Shown here: piece by piece, positions 34,574 to 43,336 of the stretch
How positions within the stretch are numbered: position 1 is the stretch's first letter
How the letters are laid out: each line of letters begins with the position of its first letter
Source of the DNA: Cellulosimicrobium sp. ES-005
GTDB lineage: Bacteria; Actinomycetota; Actinomycetes; Actinomycetales; Cellulomonadaceae
Length of the DNA stretch: 64,000 nt
Assembly: GCF_040448685.1 (NCBI RefSeq)
Contig: NZ_CP159290.1
Coordinates: 1,550,001 to 1,614,000, forward strand
Reading direction: 5' to 3'
Notes under the pieces: generated by a model
The model's input: the letters and a program-made list of their open reading frames with translations, nothing else
What the model was told of the DNA's origin: nothing
The model's database searches: none
Position numbers and translations under genes: made by a program

Positions 34574-37500
34574 GTGCTCGAGAAGGTCAAGGGTCTGTTC
34601 CGGCGGGACGAGGAGCAGGCGGGAGGGGGCCGGCCGAGCGCTCGGCTCGTCGACGCGCTGAAGGTGCTCGCCGTCGAGTCGCCGGGCCTCGCAGACCGCG
34701 CGGTCGCGTACGTGCACCGGGGCGAGGGGCCGGAGGTCCTGCTGGAGCTCGAGGCCCTGCGCGGCGGTGACGTCGAGGCGCTGCTGGGGCGGCCGGGCCA
34801 GTCCGGCATCTACTCGTGGACGACGCCCGCGCAGGACGACCGGCTCAAGGCCGCGGTGCCGGGCTGGACGTCGGCGAAGGCCGTGACGGCCCGGTCCAAC
34901 CTCTACACGCTGAGCGACTCGGTGACGATCCCCGAGCTCGTACGGCTCGGCCGGGTGCTCAGCGCCGTGTCGTCGGAGGTCGACCGCGAGCGCCCCGCCG
35001 ACCCGCGCTGGCTCACCGTGCTGGTCAACGACATGTCGCGGCGCGCGAACGAGCGCCGCAAGGGCAGGAACGGCAAGCAGACGCCCGACCGCTGGACGCC
35101 GGACCTGCTGCTGGCGCTCGCGGTCGAGGGCGGCGTGCCGGAGGCCGACGCGCCGGCGGTCGTGCTGCGCGAGCTGTTCGAGCGCCCGACGTCGTCGGGC
35201 TGGGCCTCGCGGCACCTCGGCCCGGCGCTGCTCGGCGACCCGGCGCGCGACTTCGTGGTCGCGCACGTCGACGTCGCGACCCAGGCGCTGCCGGGCGTGA
35301 GCGCCGCGGGCCGGACGGAGCTGGTCGAGCTCGTGGCGTCCGACCCGGTGGCGACGGACGCGCTCGCGCCGCTCCTGGCGCGGCTCGCGGCGGACACGAG
35401 CAAGGGCGTCCGCGAGGCGGCGGTGGCCGCCGTCGCGCAGCTCCCCGGCGAGCGGCAGCGCGAGATCCTCACCCCGCTCCTCACGGCCCTCGCGCCGTCC
35501 CGGCTCGGGACGGTCGTGACGCGCCTCGCGCAGGTCGACGGCGGGCTGGCCGACCTCGAGGAGGCCGCCGAGCAGTCGACCGGGGCGCGCGCGACGCTCC
35601 TGCGCGACACCGTCGAGCGCGCCCGCGTGCTCGACGCCGCGCAGGAGGACGAGCCGGCGATCGAGGTCCCGCCCTTCGAGCCCTTGCCGGAGACGGTGCT
35701 GGGCGACGAGTTCGTGCAGGCCGCGCGGGCCGCGATCGACACCGCCCTCGAGCGCGCCCGCGCCGAGCAGGCGGCGCACCCCGGCAAGGGCAAGGACGAC
35801 GGCGACGAGTGGCCGCGGTGGCGTCGCCAGGCCGTCGAGCAGGACCTCAAGGAGCTGCCCGGCATCTCCGACGAGGACCTCCGGGTCTTCGCGGGGTTCC
35901 TGTCCGGGACGAGCACGCGTCGCCCGGGCGGCGTCGCGATGCGCCGGCTGTCCGCACCGGGCGTCTTCTCGCGCCTCCCGGGCATCTCCCTCCTGCACCG
36001 GCTGCGGCTCCAGGCGAACGAGGCGCGCGGGCGCAGCGAGCGGTTCGGCTGGTACCGGCTCAACGAGGGCGACACGCTCGACGTCGACCTGCGCGTCCTC
36101 GACGAGGCGCTGCGACGCATCGGTCGCGACGACGCCGAGGCGCTGATCGACGAGCTGTACTTCTCCACGTGGTGGGCCATGGACACGGTGACGCCCGAGA
36201 ACGCGTGGCCGTACTACGCGGGGCGCCTCGACCGGCTCGCCGCGGCGCTCGACGACCGCGAGCGCACCTACGGCACGACCAAGCCGGCCCGGGCGCTCGC
36301 GGTGCTCGCGCAGCTCCCGCACGTCCCGCGCCGGTTCCTGCCGCGACTGACCGAGCTCGCGCTCGGCGAGGGCCGCACCTACCGCGCGACGGCGCAGGCG
36401 GCGCTGAGCACGCACCCCGGCGTGCGGGGGCTGGCCGAGCAGGGGCTCGGCAACGGCCGGTCCGAGGTGCGCCGCACCGCCGCGGAGTGGCTGGCCCGGC
36501 TCGGCGACGCCGACGCGGTGCCTGCCCTGCGGGCCGCGCTCGCGAAGGAGCGCAGCGAGGTCGTCCGTGCGGCGCTCCTCACGTCGCTCGAGAGCCTCGG
36601 GGAGGACATCTCGGTCGATCTCGCGCCGGAGGTGCTGCTCGCGGAGGCGACCAAGGGACTGCGCGGCAAGGCGCCGGTGAGCATGTCTTGGTTCGACCTG
36701 GGCTCCCTCCCGGACGCGCGCTGGGCGGCGGACGGCTCGCCGGTGGACCCGACGATCCTGCGCTGGTGGGTCGTGCTCGCGGTCAAGCTCAAGGACCCGA
36801 GCGGCGCGGGGCTGCTCGAGCGATACCTGTCGCTCCTGCAGGAGGAGGACCGCGCGCGCCTCGGCAGCCACGTGCTGGCCGCGTGGGTCGCGCAGGACAC
36901 GCGCAACCCGTCGCCCCAGGAGAGCGACGCGCACGCGACGGCCGGTGCCCAGCAGCGCTACGACCAGTTCCAGGCGTGGGCCAAGCGATCGCCGGAGTAC
37001 TACTCGGTCGAGGCGTCCAAGTCGGTCGAGGACCACCACCGCGACCTGTACCGGGAGCACCAGGCGACCTACCTCGGCTCCGCGGTCAAGGACAAGGGGA
37101 TGCTGGCGCTCACGGTCGCGATGCCGGGCGGCGAGCTCGCCGCGACCTTCCAGCGCTACGCCAAGGCGCACATCGGCCGCCGGGCGCAGACCGAGGCCCT
37201 CGTCCAGGCGCTCGCGGCGAACGGTCAGCCCGCCGCGATCCAGGAGCTGCTCGCGGTCTCGCGCCGCTTCCGGCAGGCGACCGTGCAGGAGACCGCGCAG
37301 CGGCTCGCCGCCGAGCTTGCGGACCGGCGCGGCTGGACGGCGGACCAGCTCGCGGACCGGACGGTCCAGACGGCGGGCTTCGAGGACGACGGTCTACTCC
37401 ACCTCGACCTCGGGTCGCGCGAGTACGTCGGGCGCATCACTCCCGCGTTCACCCTCGAGCTCACGAGCGACGCCGGGAAGGTCGTCAAGGCGCTCCCGGC

Positions 37501-38308
37501 CGCGCGGGCGCAGGACGACCCCGAGCTCGTCGCGGCCGCGAAGAAGCAGCTCACCGCGAGCCGCAGAGAGCTCAAGGCGGTCGTCACGCTCCAGACGCAG
37601 CGGCTCTACGAGGCGATGTGCGTGGGCCGCACGTGGACCGCGCAGGAGTGGCAGGAGTACCTGCTCGGTCACCCGGTGATGTCGCGGCTCGTCGAGCGGC
37701 TCGTGTGGGTCGAGAACCCTGGCACGGACGAGGCTCGCCCGTTCCGTCCCGACGGCGGCGCGCTCGTCGACGCGGACGACGAGGACGTCGAGCTCGGCGA
37801 GGGTTCGACGGTCGGTCTCGCCCACGCGGTGCTGCTCGGTCAGGAAGCCACGGCCGCATGGGCGGCACACCTCACGGACTACGAGGTCACCCCGCTCTTC
37901 GCGCAGCTCGACGTCGCGACGCCGGACGTCCCGGCGGGCGCGACGGCGATCGACGACCACAAGGGCTGGTTCTCCGACAGCTTCTCCATCCGGGGGCGCG
38001 CCACCAAGCGCGGCTACACGCGCTCGCAGGCGGAGGACGCCGGGTGGTTCAGCGCGTACACGAAGTCGTTCGCGAGCGCGGGGATCGTCGTGCAGATCGA
38101 GTTCACGGGGTCGTTCGTCCCGGAGGAGAACATCGCGGCCGCGGTGACCGCGCTGACGTTCGAGCGGACCGGCCGCGGGTCGGGTCGCGGGACCGCGCGG
38201 ATCGCGGACCTCCCGCCCGTGCTCGTCGCGGAGGCGTACCGCGACTACGTCGCCGTCGCCGAGGCAGGCGCCTTCGACCCCGACTGGGAGCGGAAGAGCC
38301 AGTACTGA
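34574..38308 (+). CDS. DUF4132 (MolR/YehI-like) protein with HEAT-like repeats
   Basis: The product is 1244 residues from a GTG (VLEKVKGLFRRDEEQAGGGR) with GAGGTAGAGG upstream. Helical HEAT-like repeats span about 190-330 and 530-700 (TYRATAQAALSTHPGVRGLA, SEVRRTAAEWLARLGDADAV, PALRAALAKERSEVVRAALL). The C-terminal third (about 930-1200) matches the DUF4132 layout: LYEAMCVGRTWTAQEWQEYL, LVERLVWVENPG, and GWFSDSFSIRGRATKRGYTR. In E. coli the related YehI sits beside the yehL-yehM-yehP-yehQ genes, as here. Two strong hairpins separate it from the AAA+ gene. Its function is unknown. Confidence 0.85.
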   Translation: MLEKVKGLFRRDEEQAGGGRPSARLVDALKVLAVESPGLADRAVAYVHRGEGPEVLLELEALRGGDVEALLGRPGQSGIYSWTTPAQDDRLKAAVPGWTSAKAVTARSNLYTLSDSVTIPELVRLGRVLSAVSSEVDRERPADPRWLTVLVNDMSRRANERRKGRNGKQTPDRWTPDLLLALAVEGGVPEADAPAVVLRELFERPTSSGWASRHLGPALLGDPARDFVVAHVDVATQALPGVSAAGRTELVELVASDPVATDALAPLLARLAADTSKGVREAAVAAVAQLPGERQREILTPLLTALAPSRLGTVVTRLAQVDGGLADLEEAAEQSTGARATLLRDTVERARVLDAAQEDEPAIEVPPFEPLPETVLGDEFVQAARAAIDTALERARAEQAAHPGKGKDDGDEWPRWRRQAVEQDLKELPGISDEDLRVFAGFLSGTSTRRPGGVAMRRLSAPGVFSRLPGISLLHRLRLQANEARGRSERFGWYRLNEGDTLDVDLRVLDEALRRIGRDDAEALIDELYFSTWWAMDTVTPENAWPYYAGRLDRLAAALDDRERTYGTTKPARALAVLAQLPHVPRRFLPRLTELALGEGRTYRATAQAALSTHPGVRGLAEQGLGNGRSEVRRTAAEWLARLGDADAVPALRAALAKERSEVVRAALLTSLESLGEDISVDLAPEVLLAEATKGLRGKAPVSMSWFDLGSLPDARWAADGSPVDPTILRWWVVLAVKLKDPSGAGLLERYLSLLQEEDRARLGSHVLAAWVAQDTRNPSPQESDAHATAGAQQRYDQFQAWAKRSPEYYSVEASKSVEDHHRDLYREHQATYLGSAVKDKGMLALTVAMPGGELAATFQRYAKAHIGRRAQTEALVQALAANGQPAAIQELLAVSRRFRQATVQETAQRLAAELADRRGWTADQLADRTVQTAGFEDDGLLHLDLGSREYVGRITPAFTLELTSDAGKVVKALPAARAQDDPELVAAAKKQLTASRRELKAVVTLQTQRLYEAMCVGRTWTAQEWQEYLLGHPVMSRLVERLVWVENPGTDEARPFRPDGGALVDADDEDVELGEGSTVGLAHAVLLGQEATAAWAAHLTDYEVTPLFAQLDVATPDVPAGATAIDDHKGWFSDSFSIRGRATKRGYTRSQAEDAGWFSAYTKSFASAGIVVQIEFTGSFVPEENIAAAVTALTFERTGRGSGRGTARIADLPPVLVAEAYRDYVAVAEAGAFDPDWERKSQY

Positions 38309-38310
38309 CC

Positions 38311-38382
38311 GTGCCGGTCGGCCCGCACCAGGGCCGACCGGTACGGCGCGGTGCGGGCGCCGGGTGGCGGCGCCCGCACCGC
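38311..38382 (+). terminator. Two tandem hairpins after the DUF4132 gene
   Basis: The first hairpin has an 11-bp perfect stem (38314-38324 with 38331-38341) extended to 14 bp by a G-T pair. The second has a 15-bp perfect stem (38348-38362 with 38368-38382) and a 5-nt loop. They lie between the DUF4132 stop and the AAA+ start at 38464, so the DUF4132 gene and the downstream set are probably separate transcripts. Confidence 0.85.
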
Positions 38383-38463
38383 CCGTCGTGTGGGACGCGG
38401 CTCCTACGCTGACCTGCAGGACCACGGGCACGGCGCCCGCGACCCGACGAAGGAGGAGCCCGG

Positions 38464-39600
38464 GTGACGAGCACGACGACCGGTGACGCGCAGGTCGCGG
38501 CCGGAGGACCGGGCGAGCTGCGGCCGCCCGCCGAGGTCCGGTACGCCGACGAGCTCGCGGCGCTCGCCGCGGCGGACGCGCGCCGGGGCGCCGACGTCCC
38601 GCCCGGGTGGCGCCTGAGCCCCCGTGCGGTGCGCGCGTTCGTCGTGGGCGACGCGGAGCTCGGCGTGAGCCGCAAGTTCTTCGGCGACGACCCGCTCGTC
38701 GACCGCGCGGTCGTGTCGCTGCTGGGCCGGCAGGGGCTCATGCTCGTCGGCGAGCCGGGCACCGCGAAGTCGCTCCTGTCCGAGCTGCTGGCCGCGGCCG
38801 CGAGCGGCACGTCGACGCTCACGGTCCAGGGCACCGCGGGCACGAGCGAGGACCACGTGCGGTACTCGTGGAACTACGCCCTGCTCATCGCCGAGGGGCC
38901 GAGCGAGCGCTCGCTCGTCCCGTCGCCGGTCTTCCGGGCGATGGAGAGCGGGCGGATCGCGCGGTTCGAGGAGATCACGCGCTGCGCGCCCGAGATCCAG
39001 GACACGCTCGTGTCCGTGCTCTCGGAGAAGCAGCTCATGGTCCCCGAGCTCGGCGCCGACGCGCGCGTCGCGGCGCGGCCTGGGTTCAACGTGCTCGCGA
39101 CGGCGAACCTGCGCGACCGCGGCGTCCACGAGATGTCGGCGGCGCTCAAGCGCCGCTTCAATTTCGAGACCGTCGCGCCCATCCGCGACCGCGCGTTCGA
39201 GATGGAGCTCGTCGAGAGCCGGCTGACGGCCGAGCTCGGCCCGGCCCCGGAGCGTCCACGGCTCGACCGCGACGTGCTCGAGGTGCTCGTCACGGTCTTC
39301 CAGGACCTGCGCACGGGCACGACGGCGAGCGGCGCCCCGGTCAAGCGGCCCGAGACGGTGATGTCGACCGCCGAGGCCGTGAACGTCGCGGTCGCCGCCT
39401 CGCTCGAGGCCCGCTACCTCGGCGACGGCACGGTGACCGCGGGCCAGGTCGCGCGCCAGGTGGGCGGCGTGGCGCTCAAGGGCGACGAGGAGGACGCGCG
39501 CCGCCTGCGGCACTACGTCGACAACGTGGTGCGCGAGCGCGCGCGCTCGGACGCGCGGTGGAAGGACTTCCTCACCGCGGCGGGCGACCTGTGGCGGTAG
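38464..39600 (+). CDS. MoxR-type AAA+ ATPase (YehL-like)
   Basis: The product is 378 residues from the GTG at 38464 (GGAGG 9 nt upstream). Walker A is GEPGTAKS (96-103). A Walker B-like ARFEEITRC has Glu-Glu in place of the usual Asp-Glu, sensor 1 is LATANLRDRG, and the arginine finger is in ALKRRFNFET. MoxR ATPases remodel partner proteins and normally pair with a VWA protein, here two genes downstream. The next gene overlaps its 3' end by 10 bp. This is the same family set as E. coli yehL. Confidence 0.9.
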   Translation: MTSTTTGDAQVAAGGPGELRPPAEVRYADELAALAAADARRGADVPPGWRLSPRAVRAFVVGDAELGVSRKFFGDDPLVDRAVVSLLGRQGLMLVGEPGTAKSLLSELLAAAASGTSTLTVQGTAGTSEDHVRYSWNYALLIAEGPSERSLVPSPVFRAMESGRIARFEEITRCAPEIQDTLVSVLSEKQLMVPELGADARVAARPGFNVLATANLRDRGVHEMSAALKRRFNFETVAPIRDRAFEMELVESRLTAELGPAPERPRLDRDVLEVLVTVFQDLRTGTTASGAPVKRPETVMSTAEAVNVAVAASLEARYLGDGTVTAGQVARQVGGVALKGDEEDARRLRHYVDNVVRERARSDARWKDFLTAAGDLWR

Positions 39601-42095
39601 CCCCGCGCGCGGCGTGGGACGCCGCGCCGCCCCGGCTGCGGCAGGCGGCCCGCGACCTCGTGACCCTGCGCGAGCGCGACGGCGTGCACCTGGTCGGCGT
39701 GCGCCACCACAGCCCCGCGTGCGCGGTCGCCGTCGCCGCGCTGGTCGAGGAGGTCCGGCCCGCGGTCGTGCTCGTCGAGGGGCCGGAGGAGTACACGCGC
39801 CTCCTGCCCGCGCTGCTCGACGAGCGGACGGTCCCGCCGGTCGCCGTCCTCAGCCTCGCCGGCGACCCCACGAACGGGGCGGGAGGAGTCGCGCGCGGCG
39901 CGGGGTTCTACCCGCTCGCGCGGTACTCGCCCGAGTGGGTCGCGCTCCGGGCGGGACACGCCCTCGGCGCCGGGCTCGCGTTCGTCGACTCCCCGTGGGG
40001 CGCGCGGCAGGCGGAGGACGACGACGAGGGCCCGGCGGCCCGCACCGTCCTCGCGGAGCGGCACCTCGCGCACTCCCGCACGGTCGCGCGGATCGCGGAG
40101 CGCCTCGGGTGCCGCGACCACGACGAGCTGTGGGACCACCTGTTCGAGGCGCGGGACACCGCGCGCCTGCGTGACTGGCGCGAGCTCACCGACGACGTGT
40201 TCGCGTGGGCGGCCCTCGCCCGTCTCGACTACGAGGACGAGGCGCTCGTGGCCGACGGGTCGCTCGACCGGGAGGCGCGCATGTCGGCACGCGTCGCCGA
40301 GCACGCGGCGCGCGCGGCCGGACCGGTCGTCGTCGTGACGGGCGCGTTCCACACGCTCGCCCTCGTCGAGGCGCTGACCGGGAGCGCGCACGGCGAGGCG
40401 GTCGTCGCGCGCCGCCCGGCGGGCGGGTACGGCGACCTGGCCGACGCGCCCGCGTGGCTCGTGCGGTACGACGACGAGCGGCTCGACGCGCTGCGCGGGT
40501 ACGGCGCCGGCATGCCGACGCCCGGGTACTACGACCGTCTCTGGGCCGCGCACCACGACGCGGGCGGTCCCGCGGGCGCGGCGAACGCCGTCCTCGTCGA
40601 CGTCGGGCGGGGGGCGAGCGAGCGGGGCGCGCTCGTGAGCGTGGCGCAGTCGCAGGCCGCGGTCGAGCACGCGCATCGGCTCGCGGCCCTGCGCGAGCGG
40701 CCGTGGCCCTGCCGCACCGACCTGCTCGACGCGATCACGTCTTGCTACGTCAAGGACCCCGACGACCTCGACGCGGCGGGCGACCGGCCGCTCGGGCTCG
40801 CGGTCGCGGAGGTGTTCGCCGGGCGCGCGCTCGGCGACGTGCCGCCCGGGGGTGCGTCGCCGCCCCTCGTGGAGGAGGCACGCGCACGCGCGCGGGCGCT
40901 GCGCCTCGACGTGTCCGACTCCGTGCCGCGCACCGTCCGGCTCGACGCGCGCCGTCGTGCCGCGCACCGCGACCGGCGCCGGTTCCTCGCGCTGTGCGCG
41001 TTCCTCGAGCTCGGGTTCGCGCGCCGGGTCTCCGGCCCCGACCACGTGGCCGGACGCGGGCTCGGCCTCGTGCTCGAGGAGTGGGAGTACGCGTGGACGC
41101 CCCTCGTCGAGGCGCGGCTCGTCGAGCTCTCGCACCGCGGGGCGACGCTCGACGCCGTCGCCGTCGCGCTGCTCGACGACGCGCGCGAGCGGGCGCGCGA
41201 GGAGCGGTCGAGCGACGCGGTGGCGCGACTCGTCGCGCAGTGCGTCGTGGTGGGTCTGCCCGACCGGCTGCCCCCGCTGGTCGCGCTCGTGCGTGCGACG
41301 CTCGACGTCGACCCGTCGCTCGCCTCGGTGGTCGCGGGTATGCGCCGCCTCGTCGGGCTGTGGCGCGCGCGCACCGAGCTCGAGCTCGGTGAGCACGCCG
41401 AGGCGCTGCTCGACCTCGCGGAGCAGGGGCTCGCCACGGCCGCCTACCTCGTCCCGGACCTCGCCTCCGCGGACGAGGCGACGCAGGACGACGCGCTGGC
41501 GAGCCTCGTCGCGCTGCGCTCCCTGGTCCGCGACCTGCGCGACGCCGGCCGCGACGGCACCGGCTCGGCCGCGGAGTCCGTCGCGCGGGCGCTCGTGCAC
41601 GTGCGGGAGGACGACGACGCGTCGCCCGCGGTGCGCGGCGCGCTCACGGCGTTCGCCGCCGTCGACGACGAGCTGGACGACGAGCCCGGCGGCGACGGCC
41701 TCGTCACGCGCGTCCGGGCGCACCTCGCCCTCGGCGCGGACCCGGTGGCGGCGACGGCCTTCCTCGGCGGCGTGATGCGGGCCGCGCCCGACCTCCTGCT
41801 CCACACCCCCGAGATGTTCGACGCCGTCGACGACGGCCTGCGCGGCCTGGACGAGGACGCGTTCCGTGCCGTGCTGCCCGACCTGCGTCGCGCCTTCACC
41901 TGGCTGCGGCCCACCGAGACGCACCGGCTCGCGGAGCGCGTCGCGGCGCGGACCGGGACGAGCGCCGCCGCGCTGGACCGGCACGTCGACGTGACCGAGG
42001 ACGACCTGCGCGCCGGGCTGCTCGTCGAGCGCGAGCTCGTCGCGGTCCTGGAGCGCGACGGCCTCGGCGCCTGGACTCGCGGGGGAGCGTCGTGA
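39591..42095 (+). CDS. DUF5682 protein (YehM-like)
   Basis: The product is 834 residues if it starts at GTG 39591 (VAVAPRAAWDAAPPRLRQAA); this overlaps the AAA+ stop. The N-terminal part has GVRHHSPACAVAVAALVEEV, RPAVVLVEGPEEYTRLLPAL and VVVTGAFHTLALVEAL, a fold related to TraB/PrgY-like proteins with conserved His and Glu. The C-terminal half is helical. It sits between the MoxR ATPase and VWA genes, as yehM does in E. coli. A hydrolase or metal-binding role for the HHS and GPEE motifs is an inference. The downstream VWA gene overlaps by 4 bp. Confidence 0.85.
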   Translation: MAVAPRAAWDAAPPRLRQAARDLVTLRERDGVHLVGVRHHSPACAVAVAALVEEVRPAVVLVEGPEEYTRLLPALLDERTVPPVAVLSLAGDPTNGAGGVARGAGFYPLARYSPEWVALRAGHALGAGLAFVDSPWGARQAEDDDEGPAARTVLAERHLAHSRTVARIAERLGCRDHDELWDHLFEARDTARLRDWRELTDDVFAWAALARLDYEDEALVADGSLDREARMSARVAEHAARAAGPVVVVTGAFHTLALVEALTGSAHGEAVVARRPAGGYGDLADAPAWLVRYDDERLDALRGYGAGMPTPGYYDRLWAAHHDAGGPAGAANAVLVDVGRGASERGALVSVAQSQAAVEHAHRLAALRERPWPCRTDLLDAITSCYVKDPDDLDAAGDRPLGLAVAEVFAGRALGDVPPGGASPPLVEEARARARALRLDVSDSVPRTVRLDARRRAAHRDRRRFLALCAFLELGFARRVSGPDHVAGRGLGLVLEEWEYAWTPLVEARLVELSHRGATLDAVAVALLDDARERAREERSSDAVARLVAQCVVVGLPDRLPPLVALVRATLDVDPSLASVVAGMRRLVGLWRARTELELGEHAEALLDLAEQGLATAAYLVPDLASADEATQDDALASLVALRSLVRDLRDAGRDGTGSAAESVARALVHVREDDDASPAVRGALTAFAAVDDELDDEPGGDGLVTRVRAHLALGADPVAATAFLGGVMRAAPDLLLHTPEMFDAVDDGLRGLDEDAFRAVLPDLRRAFTWLRPTETHRLAERVAARTGTSAAALDRHVDVTEDDLRAGLLVERELVAVLERDGLGAWTRGGAS

Positions 42096-43336
42096 CGGCC
42101 GCGGGTGTCGGCACGGCGGACGTGCCGGACGTGACGTCGACCGGGGTAGCACCTGACGGGTTCGGGCCCGGCGCAGGCGAACCCGCCGGGAGCCGCGCAG
42201 ACGATCAGGAGGCGGCGCGCCGGTGGCGGCTCGTGCTCGGCCGGTACGCCGGCGACACGTTGCCCGTCGCACCGCAGGACCAGGGCCTCGACCGGACGCT
42301 CGGTCACCTGTACGACCGCGAGTACACCGCGCGTGGGCACCGGCACGGCGACGGCGACGACGCGCGCGCCGGGCGCGGCGGCGGGGGGCGCGGGGGCTCC
42401 GTCGTCGCGGGCCTGGACTGGCTCGAGTCCGCGCGCGAGCTGTTCCCGCGCGAGACGTTCGAGCGCATGCAGGTCGAGGCGGTGGGCCGCTACGGGATGA
42501 CGGAGCTGCTCGCGGACCCCCGCGCCGTCGAGGCGGTGGAGCCGAGCACGGAGCTCGCGTCCGCGCTGCTGCGTGCCCGGGGCAGGCTCGGGCCCGGGGT
42601 GCAGGACGGTCTGCAGCGGCTCGTCGCGCGCGTCGTGGAGGACGTCGTGCGGCGGCTGCGTCCGCGCTTCGAGACCGCGGTGGACGGTCGCCGCGACCGG
42701 TCGCGCCGCTCGTTCGTGCGGTCGAGCCACACGTTCGACGCGGCCGCGACCGTGCGCGCGAACCTCGGGCGCTGGGACCCGGAGCGGCGGCGCCTGCTCG
42801 TCACGGACCTCCGCTTCTCGGCGCGGCGCCGGCGTGCGCTGTCGTACGACGTGGTCCTGCTCGTGGACCAGTCCGGCTCGATGGCCTCGTCGGTGCTGTA
42901 CAGCGCGGTGAGCGCCGGCATCCTCGCCGGCCTGCCCGGGATCACCGTGCGGCTCGTGCTGTTCGACACGTCGGTCGTCGACATGTCGCACCTCGCGCAC
43001 GACCCCGTGACGGTGCTCCTCACCGCACAGCTCGGCGGGGGCACGGACATCGCGCGTGCGGTGCGCTACGCGGAGCAGCACGTGCGCGACCCGCGCCGGA
43101 CCGTCGTGGCGCTCGTGAGCGACTTCGAGGAGGGCGGCTCGGTGTCGCAGCTCGTGGCGAGCGTCGGGCGGCTGCACGCGTCCGGCGTACGGCTGCTCGG
43201 CCTGGCCGCCCTCGACGGCCAGGCGAACCCCGCGTACGACCGCGGCGTCGCCCGGCGGCTCGCGGAGCAGGGCATGGAGATCGCGGCGCTCACCCCGGAG
43301 CGCTTCGCGGAGTGGCTGGGGGAGGTTCTCCCGTGA
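42092..43336 (+). CDS. VWA domain protein (CoxE/YehP-like)
   Basis: The product is 414 residues from a GTG that overlaps the upstream stop. The first 105 residues are a low-complexity Gly/Asp region; about 105-240 are helical. The VWA domain starts at YDVVLLVDQSGSMASS with the metal site Asp259, Ser261, Ser263. The distal ligands are Thr in LGGGTDIARA and Asp in LVSDFEEGG. A complete MIDAS suggests metal-dependent binding of a partner, probably the MoxR complex or its target. The gene is coupled to the SWIM gene by a 4-bp overlap. Confidence 0.9.
   Translation: MTAAGVGTADVPDVTSTGVAPDGFGPGAGEPAGSRADDQEAARRWRLVLGRYAGDTLPVAPQDQGLDRTLGHLYDREYTARGHRHGDGDDARAGRGGGGRGGSVVAGLDWLESARELFPRETFERMQVEAVGRYGMTELLADPRAVEAVEPSTELASALLRARGRLGPGVQDGLQRLVARVVEDVVRRLRPRFETAVDGRRDRSRRSFVRSSHTFDAAATVRANLGRWDPERRRLLVTDLRFSARRRRALSYDVVLLVDQSGSMASSVLYSAVSAGILAGLPGITVRLVLFDTSVVDMSHLAHDPVTVLLTAQLGGGTDIARAVRYAEQHVRDPRRTVVALVSDFEEGGSVSQLVASVGRLHASGVRLLGLAALDGQANPAYDRGVARRLAEQGMEIAALTPERFAEWLGEVLP

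Noticed and set aside
33147-34600. Search for an integrated element with a tRNA-Val 3'-end duplicate
   Set aside because: No second copy of the TTCGAGTCCCTCCGGGCCCA segment was found up to 34.6 kb and no integrase is present.
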